This document shows, piece by piece, positions 16,298-24,522 of a stretch of 46,388 bases of DNA (position 1 is its first letter; every line of letters starts with the position of its first letter). This DNA is from Chloroflexota bacterium. Lineage in GTDB: Bacteria > Chloroflexota > Limnocylindria > P2-11E. Both the position numbers and the translations under genes were made by a program. Under the pieces are notes generated by a model that saw only the letters and a program-made list of their open reading frames with translations, was not told the origin of the DNA and searched no databases. The stretch covers positions 1 to 46,388 of the forward strand of contig VBFY01000056.1 in NCBI GenBank assembly GCA_005889405.1, given 5' to 3'.

Positions 16298-16686
16298 TGC
16301 GCACGCGGCTCATCGCGTCGGTGACCGCGACGTCCGTCGGGCTCGCGTTCTGGTGGGGCCTGACCGAGCCGCTACCGGTTCCGCCGGTCATCCTGCTCGG
16401 CGTGCCGGCGGCGATCCTGTTCTGCGCGGGCCTCATCGCGGGGCGCCTCGGCGCGATCGCGTCACCGGTCGCACTGCTGTTCTCGCTGTTCATCGGCAGC
16501 ATCATCGCGACCCAGCTCCATCAGGCGTTCCGTCCGAACACGCCGCCGGTGTCCTCCTTCGGCGACCTCATGGTGCTGACCTTGCCGGACCTGCTCATCC
16601 CCCTGGGCATCGCGGTCATCCTGGGCGGCGTGGGGGGTCTGTTGGGCGAGCGGCTCCTGCCGTCGTCACTGGACGCGAGGATGTAG
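16297..16686 (+). CDS. Small membrane protein (second of an overlapping pair)
   Basis: 129 residues from ATG 16297, which overlaps the previous stop by one base. It has about four hydrophobic helices: TATSVGLAFWWGL, PVILLGVPAAILFCAGLIAG, SPVALLFSLFIGSIIATQL and LIPLGIAVILGGVGGLLG. The frame is open upstream, but that part is antisense-like and composed of Arg-rich sequence, so it is rejected. The function is unknown. The gene converges on nuoN with an 11-bp gap. Confidence 0.7.
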   Translation: MRTRLIASVTATSVGLAFWWGLTEPLPVPPVILLGVPAAILFCAGLIAGRLGAIASPVALLFSLFIGSIIATQLHQAFRPNTPPVSSFGDLMVLTLPDLLIPLGIAVILGGVGGLLGERLLPSSLDARM

Positions 16687-16697
16687 CGAGTGCGTCG

Positions 16698-18155
16698 TTA
16701 CTGGCGGAGCAGCGGGTTCGCGGCCTGCAGGGCCCACTCATATAAGGAGTTCGGCAGCACGCCGAGCACGATCGTGGCGACCGCCGAAAGGCCGAGCGCC
16801 GCCGATAGAAGCCGCGTGCTCGCGACCATCGGCACTCCCGTCTCGGGGTCGTACATGTACATGTGCACGACGACGCGCAGGTAGTAGAAGGCCGCGAGAA
16901 CGGCGTTGAGCGCGATGAACACCGCGAGCCAGGCGTAGCCGGCGTCGAGCACCGGCTGGATCACGAGGAACTTCGCCACGAAGCCGACGGTCGGCGGGAT
17001 GCCGGTGAGCGAGAACAAGAAGATCGCGAATGCGAATGCGCCAAGCGGTTGGCGGCGAGCGAAGCCGTTGAGCTCTTCGAGCGTCGCGCCACGCGAGCCC
17101 TCGATATCGAAGTAGAGGAGGCACGCGAACGCGCCCAGGTTCATGACGCCGTACGCGAAGACGTAGAAGAGCACCGCCGCCGTCGCCGACGGGCCCGCGG
17201 CCGACGCGGCAACCGCGGCGAGGATGTAGCCGGTGTGCGCGATGCTCGAGTAGGCGAGCATCCGTTTCGTATTCGTCTGCGCCAGCGCGACGATGTTCCC
17301 GCCGGTCATCGTCACCGCCGCCAGCACTGCGAACACGGTGCTCCAGTCGACCTGCAGCGGCGCGAGTCCGCTCACGAGCACGCGCAGGATCGCGGCGAAC
17401 GCCGCGGCCTTCGGGCCCACGGACATGAATGCCGTCGCGGGCGTCGGCGCGCCATCGTACGCGTCGGGCGTCCACTGGTGGAACGGGACGACCGCGGCCT
17501 TGAACCCGAGACCGACGGTGACGAGCGCGAGGGCGACGATGGTGGGTCCGTTCGCGAGTCCGATGCGCTGCAGCTCGGTCGCGACGTCGATGTAGCGTGT
17601 CGAGCCGGTCACGCCATACAGCCACGCGAAGCCGTAGACCAATAGCGCCGAGCTGAACGCCCCGAGCAGGAAGTACTTCAGCGCGGCCTCGTTGGCGAAG
17701 CGGTCGCGACGCTGCATTCCCGCAAGCACATAGATCGGGATGGTCATGAGCTCGAGGCCGACGAAGAGCGTGATGAGATCGGTGGAGAGCGCGATCGTCA
17801 TCGCGCCGACGGTGGAGAAGCAGATCGTCGCGTAGTACTCGCCGGGTGGGATTCCTCGCCGGTCGAGGTACGAGGGTGCGACGAGCGTGGCGAAGACGGC
17901 GAGCACGATGAACACCGCGCGGAAGAACGTCGTGAAGGTGTCGATCTGGACGAACCCGCCGAAGTACTGGCCCGAAGGCGGAGCGAGCGGCCCGCTGAGG
18001 AACGCCAGCGCGAGGCCGACGACCGTCATCGCGGGAAGCACCAGGCGCGACTGCCCGCGCGGCAGGAGTCCGTCGACGACGAGCACGATGCAGGCCGTGA
18101 TCGTGACGATCACCTCGGGCAGGACCGGGGTGAGCGTGTCGACGAACGCGGTCAC
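16698..18155 (-). CDS. nuoN: NADH-quinone oxidoreductase subunit N
   Basis: The product is 485 residues from a GTG that overlaps the nuoM stop. It is an antiporter-like membrane subunit of complex I, one of three homologous proton channels with NuoL and NuoM. Diagnostic strings include LITLFVGLELMTIPIYVL (with the channel Glu), GLGFKAAVVPFHQWTPDAY with its Lys and His, and KRMLAYSSIAHTGY. About 14 hydrophobic helices are present and the length is normal. It is the last gene of the operon that starts at nuoA. Confidence 0.96.
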   Translation of the reverse strand: MTAFVDTLTPVLPEVIVTITACIVLVVDGLLPRGQSRLVLPAMTVVGLALAFLSGPLAPPSGQYFGGFVQIDTFTTFFRAVFIVLAVFATLVAPSYLDRRGIPPGEYYATICFSTVGAMTIALSTDLITLFVGLELMTIPIYVLAGMQRRDRFANEAALKYFLLGAFSSALLVYGFAWLYGVTGSTRYIDVATELQRIGLANGPTIVALALVTVGLGFKAAVVPFHQWTPDAYDGAPTPATAFMSVGPKAAAFAAILRVLVSGLAPLQVDWSTVFAVLAAVTMTGGNIVALAQTNTKRMLAYSSIAHTGYILAAVAASAAGPSATAAVLFYVFAYGVMNLGAFACLLYFDIEGSRGATLEELNGFARRQPLGAFAFAIFLFSLTGIPPTVGFVAKFLVIQPVLDAGYAWLAVFIALNAVLAAFYYLRVVVHMYMYDPETGVPMVASTRLLSAALGLSAVATIVLGVLPNSLYEWALQAANPLLRQ

Positions 18156-19678
18156 TTGAACGCGACCTGGAAGCCCGGGTCGGTCGCGAGCCGCAACACC
18201 TGCTGGAGCGAGGGCTCGATGATCGCGATCGCCGCCTGCGGAAAGACGCCGAGCAGCACGGTGAGGACGAGCAGCGGCACCGCGCAGGCGACCTCGATCG
18301 GCGAGAGGTCGGGGAGCGCGCGATACGCGTCACGCACGGGCCCGTACATCACACGCTGGAACATCCAGAGCAGGTAGACCGCGGCGAGGATCACACCGAG
18401 CGCCGCGACCGGGCCCCAGAAGAGGCCGCCAAGCGGAACGCCGCTGAACTTGAACGTTCCGAGCAATACGAGGAACTCGCCGACGAAACCGTTGAGACCT
18501 GGCAGGCCGAGCGACGCGAGCACGAAGATCCCGAAGAACGTCGTGTAGAGCGGCCAGCGGTTCGCCAGTCCTCCGAGATCCGCGATGAGCCGTCGGTGCG
18601 TGCGTTCGTACTGGATCCCGACGAACAGGAAGAGCGCGCCCGTGACGAACCCGTGGTTCAGCATCTGCAGCACCGCGCCGACGCCACCCTGCGAGTTCAG
18701 CACGAAGATGCCGAGCGTCACGAAGCCCATGTGCGCGACAGAGGAGTACGCGACGAGCTTCTTCAGATCCTTCTGGACCGTCGAGACGGCGGCGCCGTAG
18801 AGGATCGCGATGACCGAGAGCACGATGATCACCGGCAGCCAGAGCTGCGTGCCCACGGGGAAGAGCGGCAGCGCGAAGCGCAGGAAACCGTAGCCGCCCG
18901 CCTTCAGGAGGACACCGGCGAGGATGATCGAGCCCGCGGTCGGCGCCTCGACGTGGGCGTCGGGCAGCCAGGTGTGGAACGGGACCATCGGTAATTTGAT
19001 CGCGAACGCGAGTCCGAATGCGAGGAAGACCCAGAACTGGAAGTCGGCGGAGAAACGGCTCCGAGACGCGAGCAGCTCCGGCAGAGAGAGCGTGCGCGAG
19101 CCCTCATCGCCGGACGCGAGCCAGACAGCGACGATGGCCACGAGCATGAGCAGGGAGCCCGCGAGGGTGAAGATCACGAACTTGAGCGTCGAGTAGATGC
19201 GACGCGGGCCACCCCAGATCCCGATGATGAGATACATGGGCACGAGCATCAGCTCGAACATGACGTAGAAGAGGAAGAGATCGAGCGAAACGAACACGCC
19301 GACCATGCCGATCTCGAGCACGAGGAACGCCGCCATGAACGACGCGATGCGGTCCTTGATCGCGCCGCCGGACGAGTAGAGGACCGAGATGAACGTGAGC
19401 AGCGTCGTCATCGGCACGAGCAGCACCGAGATCCCGTCGACGCCCACGAGGTAACGGATGCCGAGGCTCGGGAGCCAATCCGCCTGTTCGACGAGCTGGA
19501 AGCCGGCTTCGCCCGGGTGGAATTGCACGAGCATGACCAGCGAGAGGACGAGCTCGAACAGCGTCGTGACCACCGCGACCTGCTTCACCGAACGCGGATC
19601 GTTCCGGAACACGTAGAGCGGCAGGAGCCCGACCGCGGGCACCGCCAGGAGCAGCGTGAGGATGTGGTCGATCGTCAT
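18152..19678 (-). CDS. nuoM: NADH-quinone oxidoreductase subunit M
   Basis: The product is 508 residues beginning MTIDHILTLLLAVPAVG. The ATG at 19676-19678 overlaps the nuoL TGA (ATGA), which fixes the start although the frame stays open upstream. It is an antiporter-like proton-pumping subunit of the membrane arm. FELMLVPMYLIIG holds the conserved channel Glu; AFAIKLPMVPFHTWLPDAHVEAP and QKDLKKLVAYSSVAHMGF are family hallmarks. It is intact and of normal length. Confidence 0.97.
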   Translation of the reverse strand: MTIDHILTLLLAVPAVGLLPLYVFRNDPRSVKQVAVVTTLFELVLSLVMLVQFHPGEAGFQLVEQADWLPSLGIRYLVGVDGISVLLVPMTTLLTFISVLYSSGGAIKDRIASFMAAFLVLEIGMVGVFVSLDLFLFYVMFELMLVPMYLIIGIWGGPRRIYSTLKFVIFTLAGSLLMLVAIVAVWLASGDEGSRTLSLPELLASRSRFSADFQFWVFLAFGLAFAIKLPMVPFHTWLPDAHVEAPTAGSIILAGVLLKAGGYGFLRFALPLFPVGTQLWLPVIIVLSVIAILYGAAVSTVQKDLKKLVAYSSVAHMGFVTLGIFVLNSQGGVGAVLQMLNHGFVTGALFLFVGIQYERTHRRLIADLGGLANRWPLYTTFFGIFVLASLGLPGLNGFVGEFLVLLGTFKFSGVPLGGLFWGPVAALGVILAAVYLLWMFQRVMYGPVRDAYRALPDLSPIEVACAVPLLVLTVLLGVFPQAAIAIIEPSLQQVLRLATDPGFQVAFK

Positions 19679-21576
19679 CGCGTGAAGAACCCTGCCGCAT
19701 ATCCGCCGTAGACCACGAGGACCAAGAGGAGGCCCGCCACGATCGTGAGCGCGTAGTTGCCGACGATGCCGGTCTGCGCGCGACGCAGCGAGCTTCCGCC
19801 CGCGGCGGCGAGCCAGCCGAGCCGGTTTGCGAGCCCATCGATGACGTGCACATCGAACGCCCACATCGCGCCGAAGGCGGCGTGCAAGGCATCGACGATC
19901 CGTCGGTCGTAGAGCTCGTCGACGAAGTACTTGTTCACCAGCAGGCGGTAGAACGGACCGGCGGCGCGCGACACCGCGGCCGGATCGGGCCGGTGGCGCA
20001 CGTACATCGAGAGACCGGCGAGGATCCCAAGAACGCCCGCGGCGACCGAGATCGCGGCGAGCACGAGGATCGTCGCGGCCTCCGGCGCGTGCTCGGCGAT
20101 GCCCTCGACCTGGGCGACCGGGCCAAGGAACCGGTGGATGAACCCCGTCTCGGGCGGGAACCCGATGGCGATGCCGAGCACGACCGTGCCAGCGGCCAGC
20201 GCCACCAGCGGCAGCGTCATCACCGCCGGCGACTCGTGGGCGTGCTCGTAGAGATGGTGATCGCGCGGCTCACCGTGGAACGTGAGCCACATCGCGCGCG
20301 TCACGTAGAACGCGGTGAGGACCGCGGTCAGGATGGCGACCGCCCAGAGGACCGGATATCCGCCCAGGAACGCCGCGGCGACGATCTCATCCTTGGACCA
20401 GAACCCGGCCAGCGGCGGCAGCGCCGCGAGCGCGCCACCGGCGAGCAGCATCGTCCAATACGTGACTGGGAGCTTGCGCCGCAGTCCCCCCATCTTGCGC
20501 ATGTCCTGCTCGCCTCCGAGGCCGTGGATGACCGACCCGGATCCCAGGAACAGCAGCGCCTTGAAGAACGCGTGGGTCGCGAGGTGGAAGATCGCGGCAA
20601 CGGGCGCCCCGACGCCGAGCGCAAGGAACATGTAGCCGAGCTGGCTCACGGTCGAGTAGGCCATCACGCGCTTGATGTCGAACTGCACGAGCGCGATCGT
20701 GGCGGCGAAGATCGCTGTGACGGCACCGACGACGCCCACGACGGCGAGCGACGGACCCGCCGCCGCGAACAGCGGCATCGAGCGCGCCACGAGATAGACG
20801 CCGGCGGTGACCATCGTCGCCGCATGGATCAGCGCCGAGACCGGCGTCGGGCCTTCCATCGCGTCGGGCAGCCACGAGTAAAGGGGCAGCTGCGCCGACT
20901 TGCCGGTCGCGCCGAAGAAGAAGGCGATGCAGATGAGCGTGAGGTTCGCCTGCGTTGCGATGCCGACGTGCTCGAACACGTCGGTGAACTGCACCGAGCC
21001 GAAGACGAGGAAGGTCGTGATCATTCCGATCGTGTAGCCCCAGTCGCCGATGCGGTTCATGACGAAGGCTTTCTTCGCCGCGACGTAGGGCTCGGGACGC
21101 TCGAACCAGAAGCCGATCAGCAGGTAACTGCAGAGGCCGACCCCCTCCCAGCCGACGAACATCAGGAGGTAGTTGTCGGCCATGACCAGGATGAGCATCG
21201 CGAACACGAACAGCGACAGCCAGGTGAAGAAGCGATGGAAGCCGTGGTCGTGCTCCATGTACCCGTTCGAGTAGACGAAGATGAGAAAGCTCACCACGGT
21301 GACGACGAGCAGCATCACCGATGAGAGCGGATCTACGAGCGCCGCAACATTGATGTGGAAGTCCCCGACACCGATCCACTCGTAGAGCGTGACGGTGGTC
21401 CGTGTCTGGCCGCCGAGGACCTCGAGGAAGACGCCGATCGCGATGAGCGCCGAGAGTCCGACGGCCGCCGAGGCGATGACGCCGGTCCATTTGTGCAGCC
21501 ATCGCCGGCCGAAGAGCCCGTCGATGAGGAACGCCGCCAGCGGGAACGCGGGGATGAGCCAGACGTTCTGGATCAC
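19675..21576 (-). CDS. nuoL: NADH-quinone oxidoreductase subunit L
   Basis: About 633 residues from GTG 21574-21576 (VIQNVWLIPAFPLAAFLI), with AAGG a few bases upstream and 4 bp after the nuoK stop; the in-frame extension to 21609 would enter nuoK. It is the distal antiporter-like subunit with the long lateral helix at its C-terminus. Hallmarks: FVGWEGVGLCSYLLIGFWF, FFGATGKSAQLPLYSWLPDAM, EGPTPVSALIHAATMVTAG, and KRVMAYSTVSQLGYMF. The C-terminal region (~480-633) matches the transverse-helix part and is complete. Confidence 0.97.
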   Translation of the reverse strand: MIQNVWLIPAFPLAAFLIDGLFGRRWLHKWTGVIASAAVGLSALIAIGVFLEVLGGQTRTTVTLYEWIGVGDFHINVAALVDPLSSVMLLVVTVVSFLIFVYSNGYMEHDHGFHRFFTWLSLFVFAMLILVMADNYLLMFVGWEGVGLCSYLLIGFWFERPEPYVAAKKAFVMNRIGDWGYTIGMITTFLVFGSVQFTDVFEHVGIATQANLTLICIAFFFGATGKSAQLPLYSWLPDAMEGPTPVSALIHAATMVTAGVYLVARSMPLFAAAGPSLAVVGVVGAVTAIFAATIALVQFDIKRVMAYSTVSQLGYMFLALGVGAPVAAIFHLATHAFFKALLFLGSGSVIHGLGGEQDMRKMGGLRRKLPVTYWTMLLAGGALAALPPLAGFWSKDEIVAAAFLGGYPVLWAVAILTAVLTAFYVTRAMWLTFHGEPRDHHLYEHAHESPAVMTLPLVALAAGTVVLGIAIGFPPETGFIHRFLGPVAQVEGIAEHAPEAATILVLAAISVAAGVLGILAGLSMYVRHRPDPAAVSRAAGPFYRLLVNKYFVDELYDRRIVDALHAAFGAMWAFDVHVIDGLANRLGWLAAAGGSSLRRAQTGIVGNYALTIVAGLLLVLVVYGGYAAGFFTR

Positions 21577-21580
21577 TCGG

Positions 21581-21892
21581 TCAACCCTTGAGCTGCCGGA
21601 TCTCGTCAACGTCGACGGTCGGCTTGTTGCGATACGCCGAGAGCACGATGGCCAGACCGACCGCGACCTCCGCCGCGGCGACGACGAAGATGAACACGAC
21701 GAACACGCTCCCGCGCTCGTCGATCGACGAATAGCGCCGTGAGAACGCGACCAGCGCGAGGTTCGTCGCGTTCAGCATCAGCTCGACTGACATGAGGATC
21801 ACGACCGCATTTCGCCGGACGAGCACGCCGGCCGTGCCGATGAAGAACAGGACCGCCGAGACCGCGATGAACGCTCCGAGCGGAACAGCCAT
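21581..21892 (-). CDS. nuoK: NADH-quinone oxidoreductase subunit K
   Basis: 103 residues from ATG 21890-21892, with three membrane helices. The motif VILMSVELMLNATNLALVAF holds the conserved buried Glu of NuoK, and a second Glu lies in FVVAAAEVAVGLAIVL. It abuts nuoJ with no gap and precedes nuoL by 4 bp. Its length is standard for the family. Confidence 0.97.
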   Translation of the reverse strand: MAVPLGAFIAVSAVLFFIGTAGVLVRRNAVVILMSVELMLNATNLALVAFSRRYSSIDERGSVFVVFIFVVAAAEVAVGLAIVLSAYRNKPTVDVDEIRQLKG

Positions 21893-22393
21893 TCAGTCCT
21901 CATCCCGCTTCACGAGCACGATCGCGCCGACCATGGCCGCCAGGAGCAGCACCGACGCGACCTCGAAGGGAAAGGCAAAGTCACGGAACACGCTCGTCGC
22001 CAGCGGCAGGAGGTCGCCGCCTTTGGCGCCCACCGTCGCCGAATCGCGGAAGGAGAATGCGATGAGCGCGACGATGATCGCGATCGGCACGACCAAGAGC
22101 GCGGCCCAATATTTCTGCGTTTGGAAGAACAGACCATAGGGCCGCGGGGACTGCGGCGTGAACATCACTCCGTAGAGGATCAGCACGGTGATGGCGCCGA
22201 CGTAGATGAGCACCTGGAACATCGCGACCGTCTCCGCACCGAGCAGCACGAACATGCCGGCGATGTTGAGGAAGGTGAACGCCATGAGCAGCGCCGACGT
22301 TGTGATCCGGTTCGCGAGCACCACGCCGGCGCCCGCCGCGACGATGGCGATGGTGAGGACCGCGAACAGCGCCGGTTCGATGAGATCGAGCAT
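21893..22393 (-). CDS. nuoJ: NADH-quinone oxidoreductase subunit J
   Basis: 166 residues beginning MLDLIEPALFAVL. The ATG at 22391-22393 shares one base with the nuoH stop. There are five hydrophobic helices with the family string MFQVLIYVGAITVLILYGVMF and the earlier LMAFTFLNIAGMFVLLGAE. NuoJ lies between NuoA/H and NuoK in the membrane arm. In the usual operon nuoI sits between nuoH and nuoJ; here there is no room for it. Confidence 0.95.
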   Translation of the reverse strand: MLDLIEPALFAVLTIAIVAAGAGVVLANRITTSALLMAFTFLNIAGMFVLLGAETVAMFQVLIYVGAITVLILYGVMFTPQSPRPYGLFFQTQKYWAALLVVPIAIIVALIAFSFRDSATVGAKGGDLLPLATSVFRDFAFPFEVASVLLLAAMVGAIVLVKRDED

Positions 22394-23517
22394 CAGGCCG
22401 CGGTCCGCAGCCGCTCGCGGAGCGCGACGAGCCGCCGGCGCTGGACATACGGCAGCAGCACAACGAACGCGGCGAGCAGCAGCCAGTTCGCGATCGCGAC
22501 CGGCACCACGGTGCTCGGGAAGACCAGCAGCAGAGTCGCCGTGATCACGAGATTCGTGAGCGTCAGTGGGATCAACACCTTCCAACACAGCGACATGAGC
22601 TGGTCGATGCGCAGCCGTGGCAGCGTGGCGCGGATCCACATGAAGACGAGGACGAAGAGATACGTCTTCAGCGTGAACCAGAGCACGCCGATCAGCGGGA
22701 ACACCTCGACGAACGGGCCATGCCACGCGCCGAACCAAAGGGTTGTCACGATCGACGACACGACCGTGACCTCGCCGTATTCGGCGAGGAAGAAGATGGC
22801 CCAGCGCATCCCGGAGTATTCGGTGAGGAACCCCGCCACGAGCTCGGATTCCGCCTCGGGAAGGTCGAAGGGGGCGCGGTTCGTTTCGGCGAGTCCGGCG
22901 ATGAAATAGGTCACGAACGCGAGCGGCAGAACCAGGACGTTCAGCTGCCAGCCCGGCTGACTTTCGGCGATGCCGACCATCGACAGCGTCCCGACGACGA
23001 GCACGACGGTCACGAGGGACAGGATCTGCGGCACCTCGTACGAGATGAGCTGACCGGCCGACCGAAGCCCGCCGATGAGCGAGTACTTGTTGTTCGAAGC
23101 CCAACCGGCGATGACGATGCCAAGCACCGTCATCGATCCGAGCGTCGTCATATAGAGCAGTCCGACGTTCAGGTCGGCGCCGACGATGCCCGGCGCGAAG
23201 GGGATCACGACGTAGCTTGCGAGCATCGGGCTGAAGACGATCGACGGCGCGGCGAGGAAGAACCACTTGTCGGTCAGTCGTGCGCGGATGTCTTCCTTGC
23301 CGAGGAGCTTGATCGCATCGGCGAACGTCTGGAGCAGGCCCCAGGGCCCGGTGTGCAACGGTCCGAGGCGGTCCTGGATGATCGCCTGGATCTTCCGCTC
23401 GAGGTAGATCTGCGCCAGCGCGCCGTTGAAGACGAGGCCGACCACGAGCAACACCGCGATGACCAACCGCAGCGGTGCCCAGATGACGGGATCGATGCCG
23501 AACGGACCTAACGGCAC
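22393..23517 (-). CDS. nuoH: NADH-quinone oxidoreductase subunit H
   Basis: About 374 residues from GTG 23515-23517 (VPLGPFGIDPVIW), seven bases after the nuoC stop; the frame stays open into nuoC, which is not used. NuoH forms the quinone-entry site at the base of the peripheral arm. Hallmarks are YLERKIQAIIQDRLGP, QTFADAIKLLGKED, FIAGLAETNRAPFDLPEAES and LVAGFLTEYSGMRWA. It has eight or more membrane helices and a normal length. Confidence 0.96.
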   Translation of the reverse strand: MPLGPFGIDPVIWAPLRLVIAVLLVVGLVFNGALAQIYLERKIQAIIQDRLGPLHTGPWGLLQTFADAIKLLGKEDIRARLTDKWFFLAAPSIVFSPMLASYVVIPFAPGIVGADLNVGLLYMTTLGSMTVLGIVIAGWASNNKYSLIGGLRSAGQLISYEVPQILSLVTVVLVVGTLSMVGIAESQPGWQLNVLVLPLAFVTYFIAGLAETNRAPFDLPEAESELVAGFLTEYSGMRWAIFFLAEYGEVTVVSSIVTTLWFGAWHGPFVEVFPLIGVLWFTLKTYLFVLVFMWIRATLPRLRIDQLMSLCWKVLIPLTLTNLVITATLLLVFPSTVVPVAIANWLLLAAFVVLLPYVQRRRLVALRERLRTAA

Positions 23518-23524
23518 AGCGTCA

Positions 23525-24013
23525 TCAGCCCCCGCGGGCGTCGCTGCGGGGCGGAAGGAACGACTTCCGCATCGGGTGACCGGGGAACGATTCCTCGAGG
23601 AAGATGCGGCGGAGATCCGGGTGTCCATCGAAGACGATCCCGAACATGTCGTACGTCTCGCGCTCGCACCAGTTCGCGCCGCTCCACACCGAGGTGAGCG
23701 AGGGCACGTGTGGCTCGCCTGAGTCGCACGGCGTGCGGAGCATGACGAAGACGTGCGTTTCGATGCCGCGAACGAACGTGACGCTCCGAAGCTCGGTTCC
23801 CGTGTCCACGCCGGCGTTCACCGAGTAGAGGTCGCACCGCGTCGCCGGGTCGTCACGCACCACGGTCGCTACCTCTACCAGCCGGGCGGCATCCACGTCG
23901 ACGACGACCATGTCGTGCAGCGTCGACACGCGCGCTCGGTCGCCCAGACTCTTCGCGAGCGCGTCGCGCGCGGCCGCGAGGTCGATCGTCGCGCGGGGGG
24001 TGCTCAGTACCAA
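23525..24013 (-). CDS. nuoC: NADH-quinone oxidoreductase subunit C
   Basis: 162 residues from TTG 24011-24013, which overlaps the last codons of nuoA by 10 bp; this gives a normal NuoC length, whereas the frame otherwise runs antisense-like through nuoA. The C-terminal signature [21 protein letters not shown] is canonical, followed by [13 protein letters not shown]. It is the 30-kDa subunit of the peripheral arm, which normally contacts NuoD and NuoB. Those partners are missing from this operon, and the protein is not fused to NuoD. Confidence 0.95.
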   Translation of the reverse strand: MVLSTPRATIDLAAARDALAKSLGDRARVSTLHDMVVVDVDAARLVEVATVVRDDPATRCDLYSVNAGVDTGTELRSVTFVRGIETHVFVMLRTPCDSGEPHVPSLTSVWSGANWCERETYDMFGIVFDGHPDLRRIFLEESFPGHPMRKSFLPPRSDARGG

Positions 24014-24369
24014 TTGAGCGCTTTCTTCTTCCAGGCGTAGACGAGGCCGACGACGAGGATGGCGATGAAGATCGTCATCTCGATCAGGCCATACCAACCG
24101 AGGGCGCGGAACAGCACCGCCCACGGGAACAGAAAGATCACCTCGACATCGAAGACCACGAATAGCAGCGCGAAAACATAGAAATGCGTCGGGTAACGAC
24201 CCCAGGCTTGCCCGACCGGCTCCTCCCCGGATTCGTAGGTCTTGAGCTTCTCGCGTGTGGGCTTCCACGGGGCCAGCAAGTGGCTGAGCAGCATCATGAG
24301 TGTGACGACCAGTGCTCCCGCTACGAAGAACGCGAACACATAGACATAGGAGAGGTTGTAGTCGGGCAC
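24004..24369 (-). CDS. nuoA: NADH-quinone oxidoreductase subunit A
   Basis: 121 residues from GTG 24367-24369 ([18 protein letters not shown]). It has three membrane helices and the family strings [20 protein letters not shown] and [18 protein letters not shown], the latter with the conserved acidic residues. It is the first gene of the complex I operon. Its end overlaps the start of nuoC, so nuoB is not between them. Confidence 0.96.
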   Translation of the reverse strand: MPDYNLSYVYVFAFFVAGALVVTLMMLLSHLLAPWKPTREKLKTYESGEEPVGQAWGRYPTHFYVFALLFVVFDVEVIFLFPWAVLFRALGWYGLIEMTIFIAILVVGLVYAWKKKALNWY

Positions 24370-24421
24370 ACGCCTAGCCTACGGAGGTACTAATGGGTCA
24401 GCAAACGTGACGCCCCCGCAA

Positions 24422-24454
24422 TTGACAGCGTTTGACCTCGTGGGTACGGTACCC
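24422..24454 (+). promoter_or_regulatory. Sigma-70-type promoter with palindrome over the -10
   Basis: TTGACA at 24422-24427, 17 bases, then TACGGT at 24445-24450. The -35 is perfect; the -10 is moderate. The -10 lies inside a perfect 13-bp palindrome, GGGTAC-G-GTACCC (24442-24454), a natural operator position. It points at the LysM/M23 gene, with ~70 bases of leader. Confidence 0.45.
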
Positions 24455-24471
24455 CGGCTCAGGACAGGGCA

Positions 24472-24486
24472 GTACGCATTGCGTAC
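24472..24486. promoter_or_regulatory. Perfect 15-bp palindrome GTACGCA-T-TGCGTAC
   Basis: It lies 17 bp downstream of the GGGTACGGTACCC palindrome, within the leader of the LysM/M23 gene and upstream of nuoA on the other strand. Both palindromes share the GTAC core. It could be an operator read by a dimeric repressor or activator that controls either direction. Confidence 0.4.
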
Positions 24487-24522
24487 AAGACCCAGGCGCT
24501 TCGTGCGGGAGGGATCAGGGTA

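Noticed and set aside
15940-16686. A single 248-residue frame across both small membrane genes
   Set aside because: Its first half is Arg/Gly-rich shadow sequence of the 115-residue membrane protein; only the part from 16297 codes for sensible membrane helices.
19846-21324. A 492-residue plus-strand frame opposite nuoL
   Set aside because: It is highly charged, repetitive Arg/Glu/His sequence typical of antisense reading of a membrane-protein gene.
21893-23266. A 457-residue frame containing nuoJ
   Set aside because: The N-terminal two thirds is an out-of-frame reading of nuoH; nuoJ starts at 22393.
23517-24013. A NuoC-NuoD fusion or hidden nuoB
   Set aside because: The nuoC product ends soon after its own signature, and the overlaps on both sides leave no space for another subunit.
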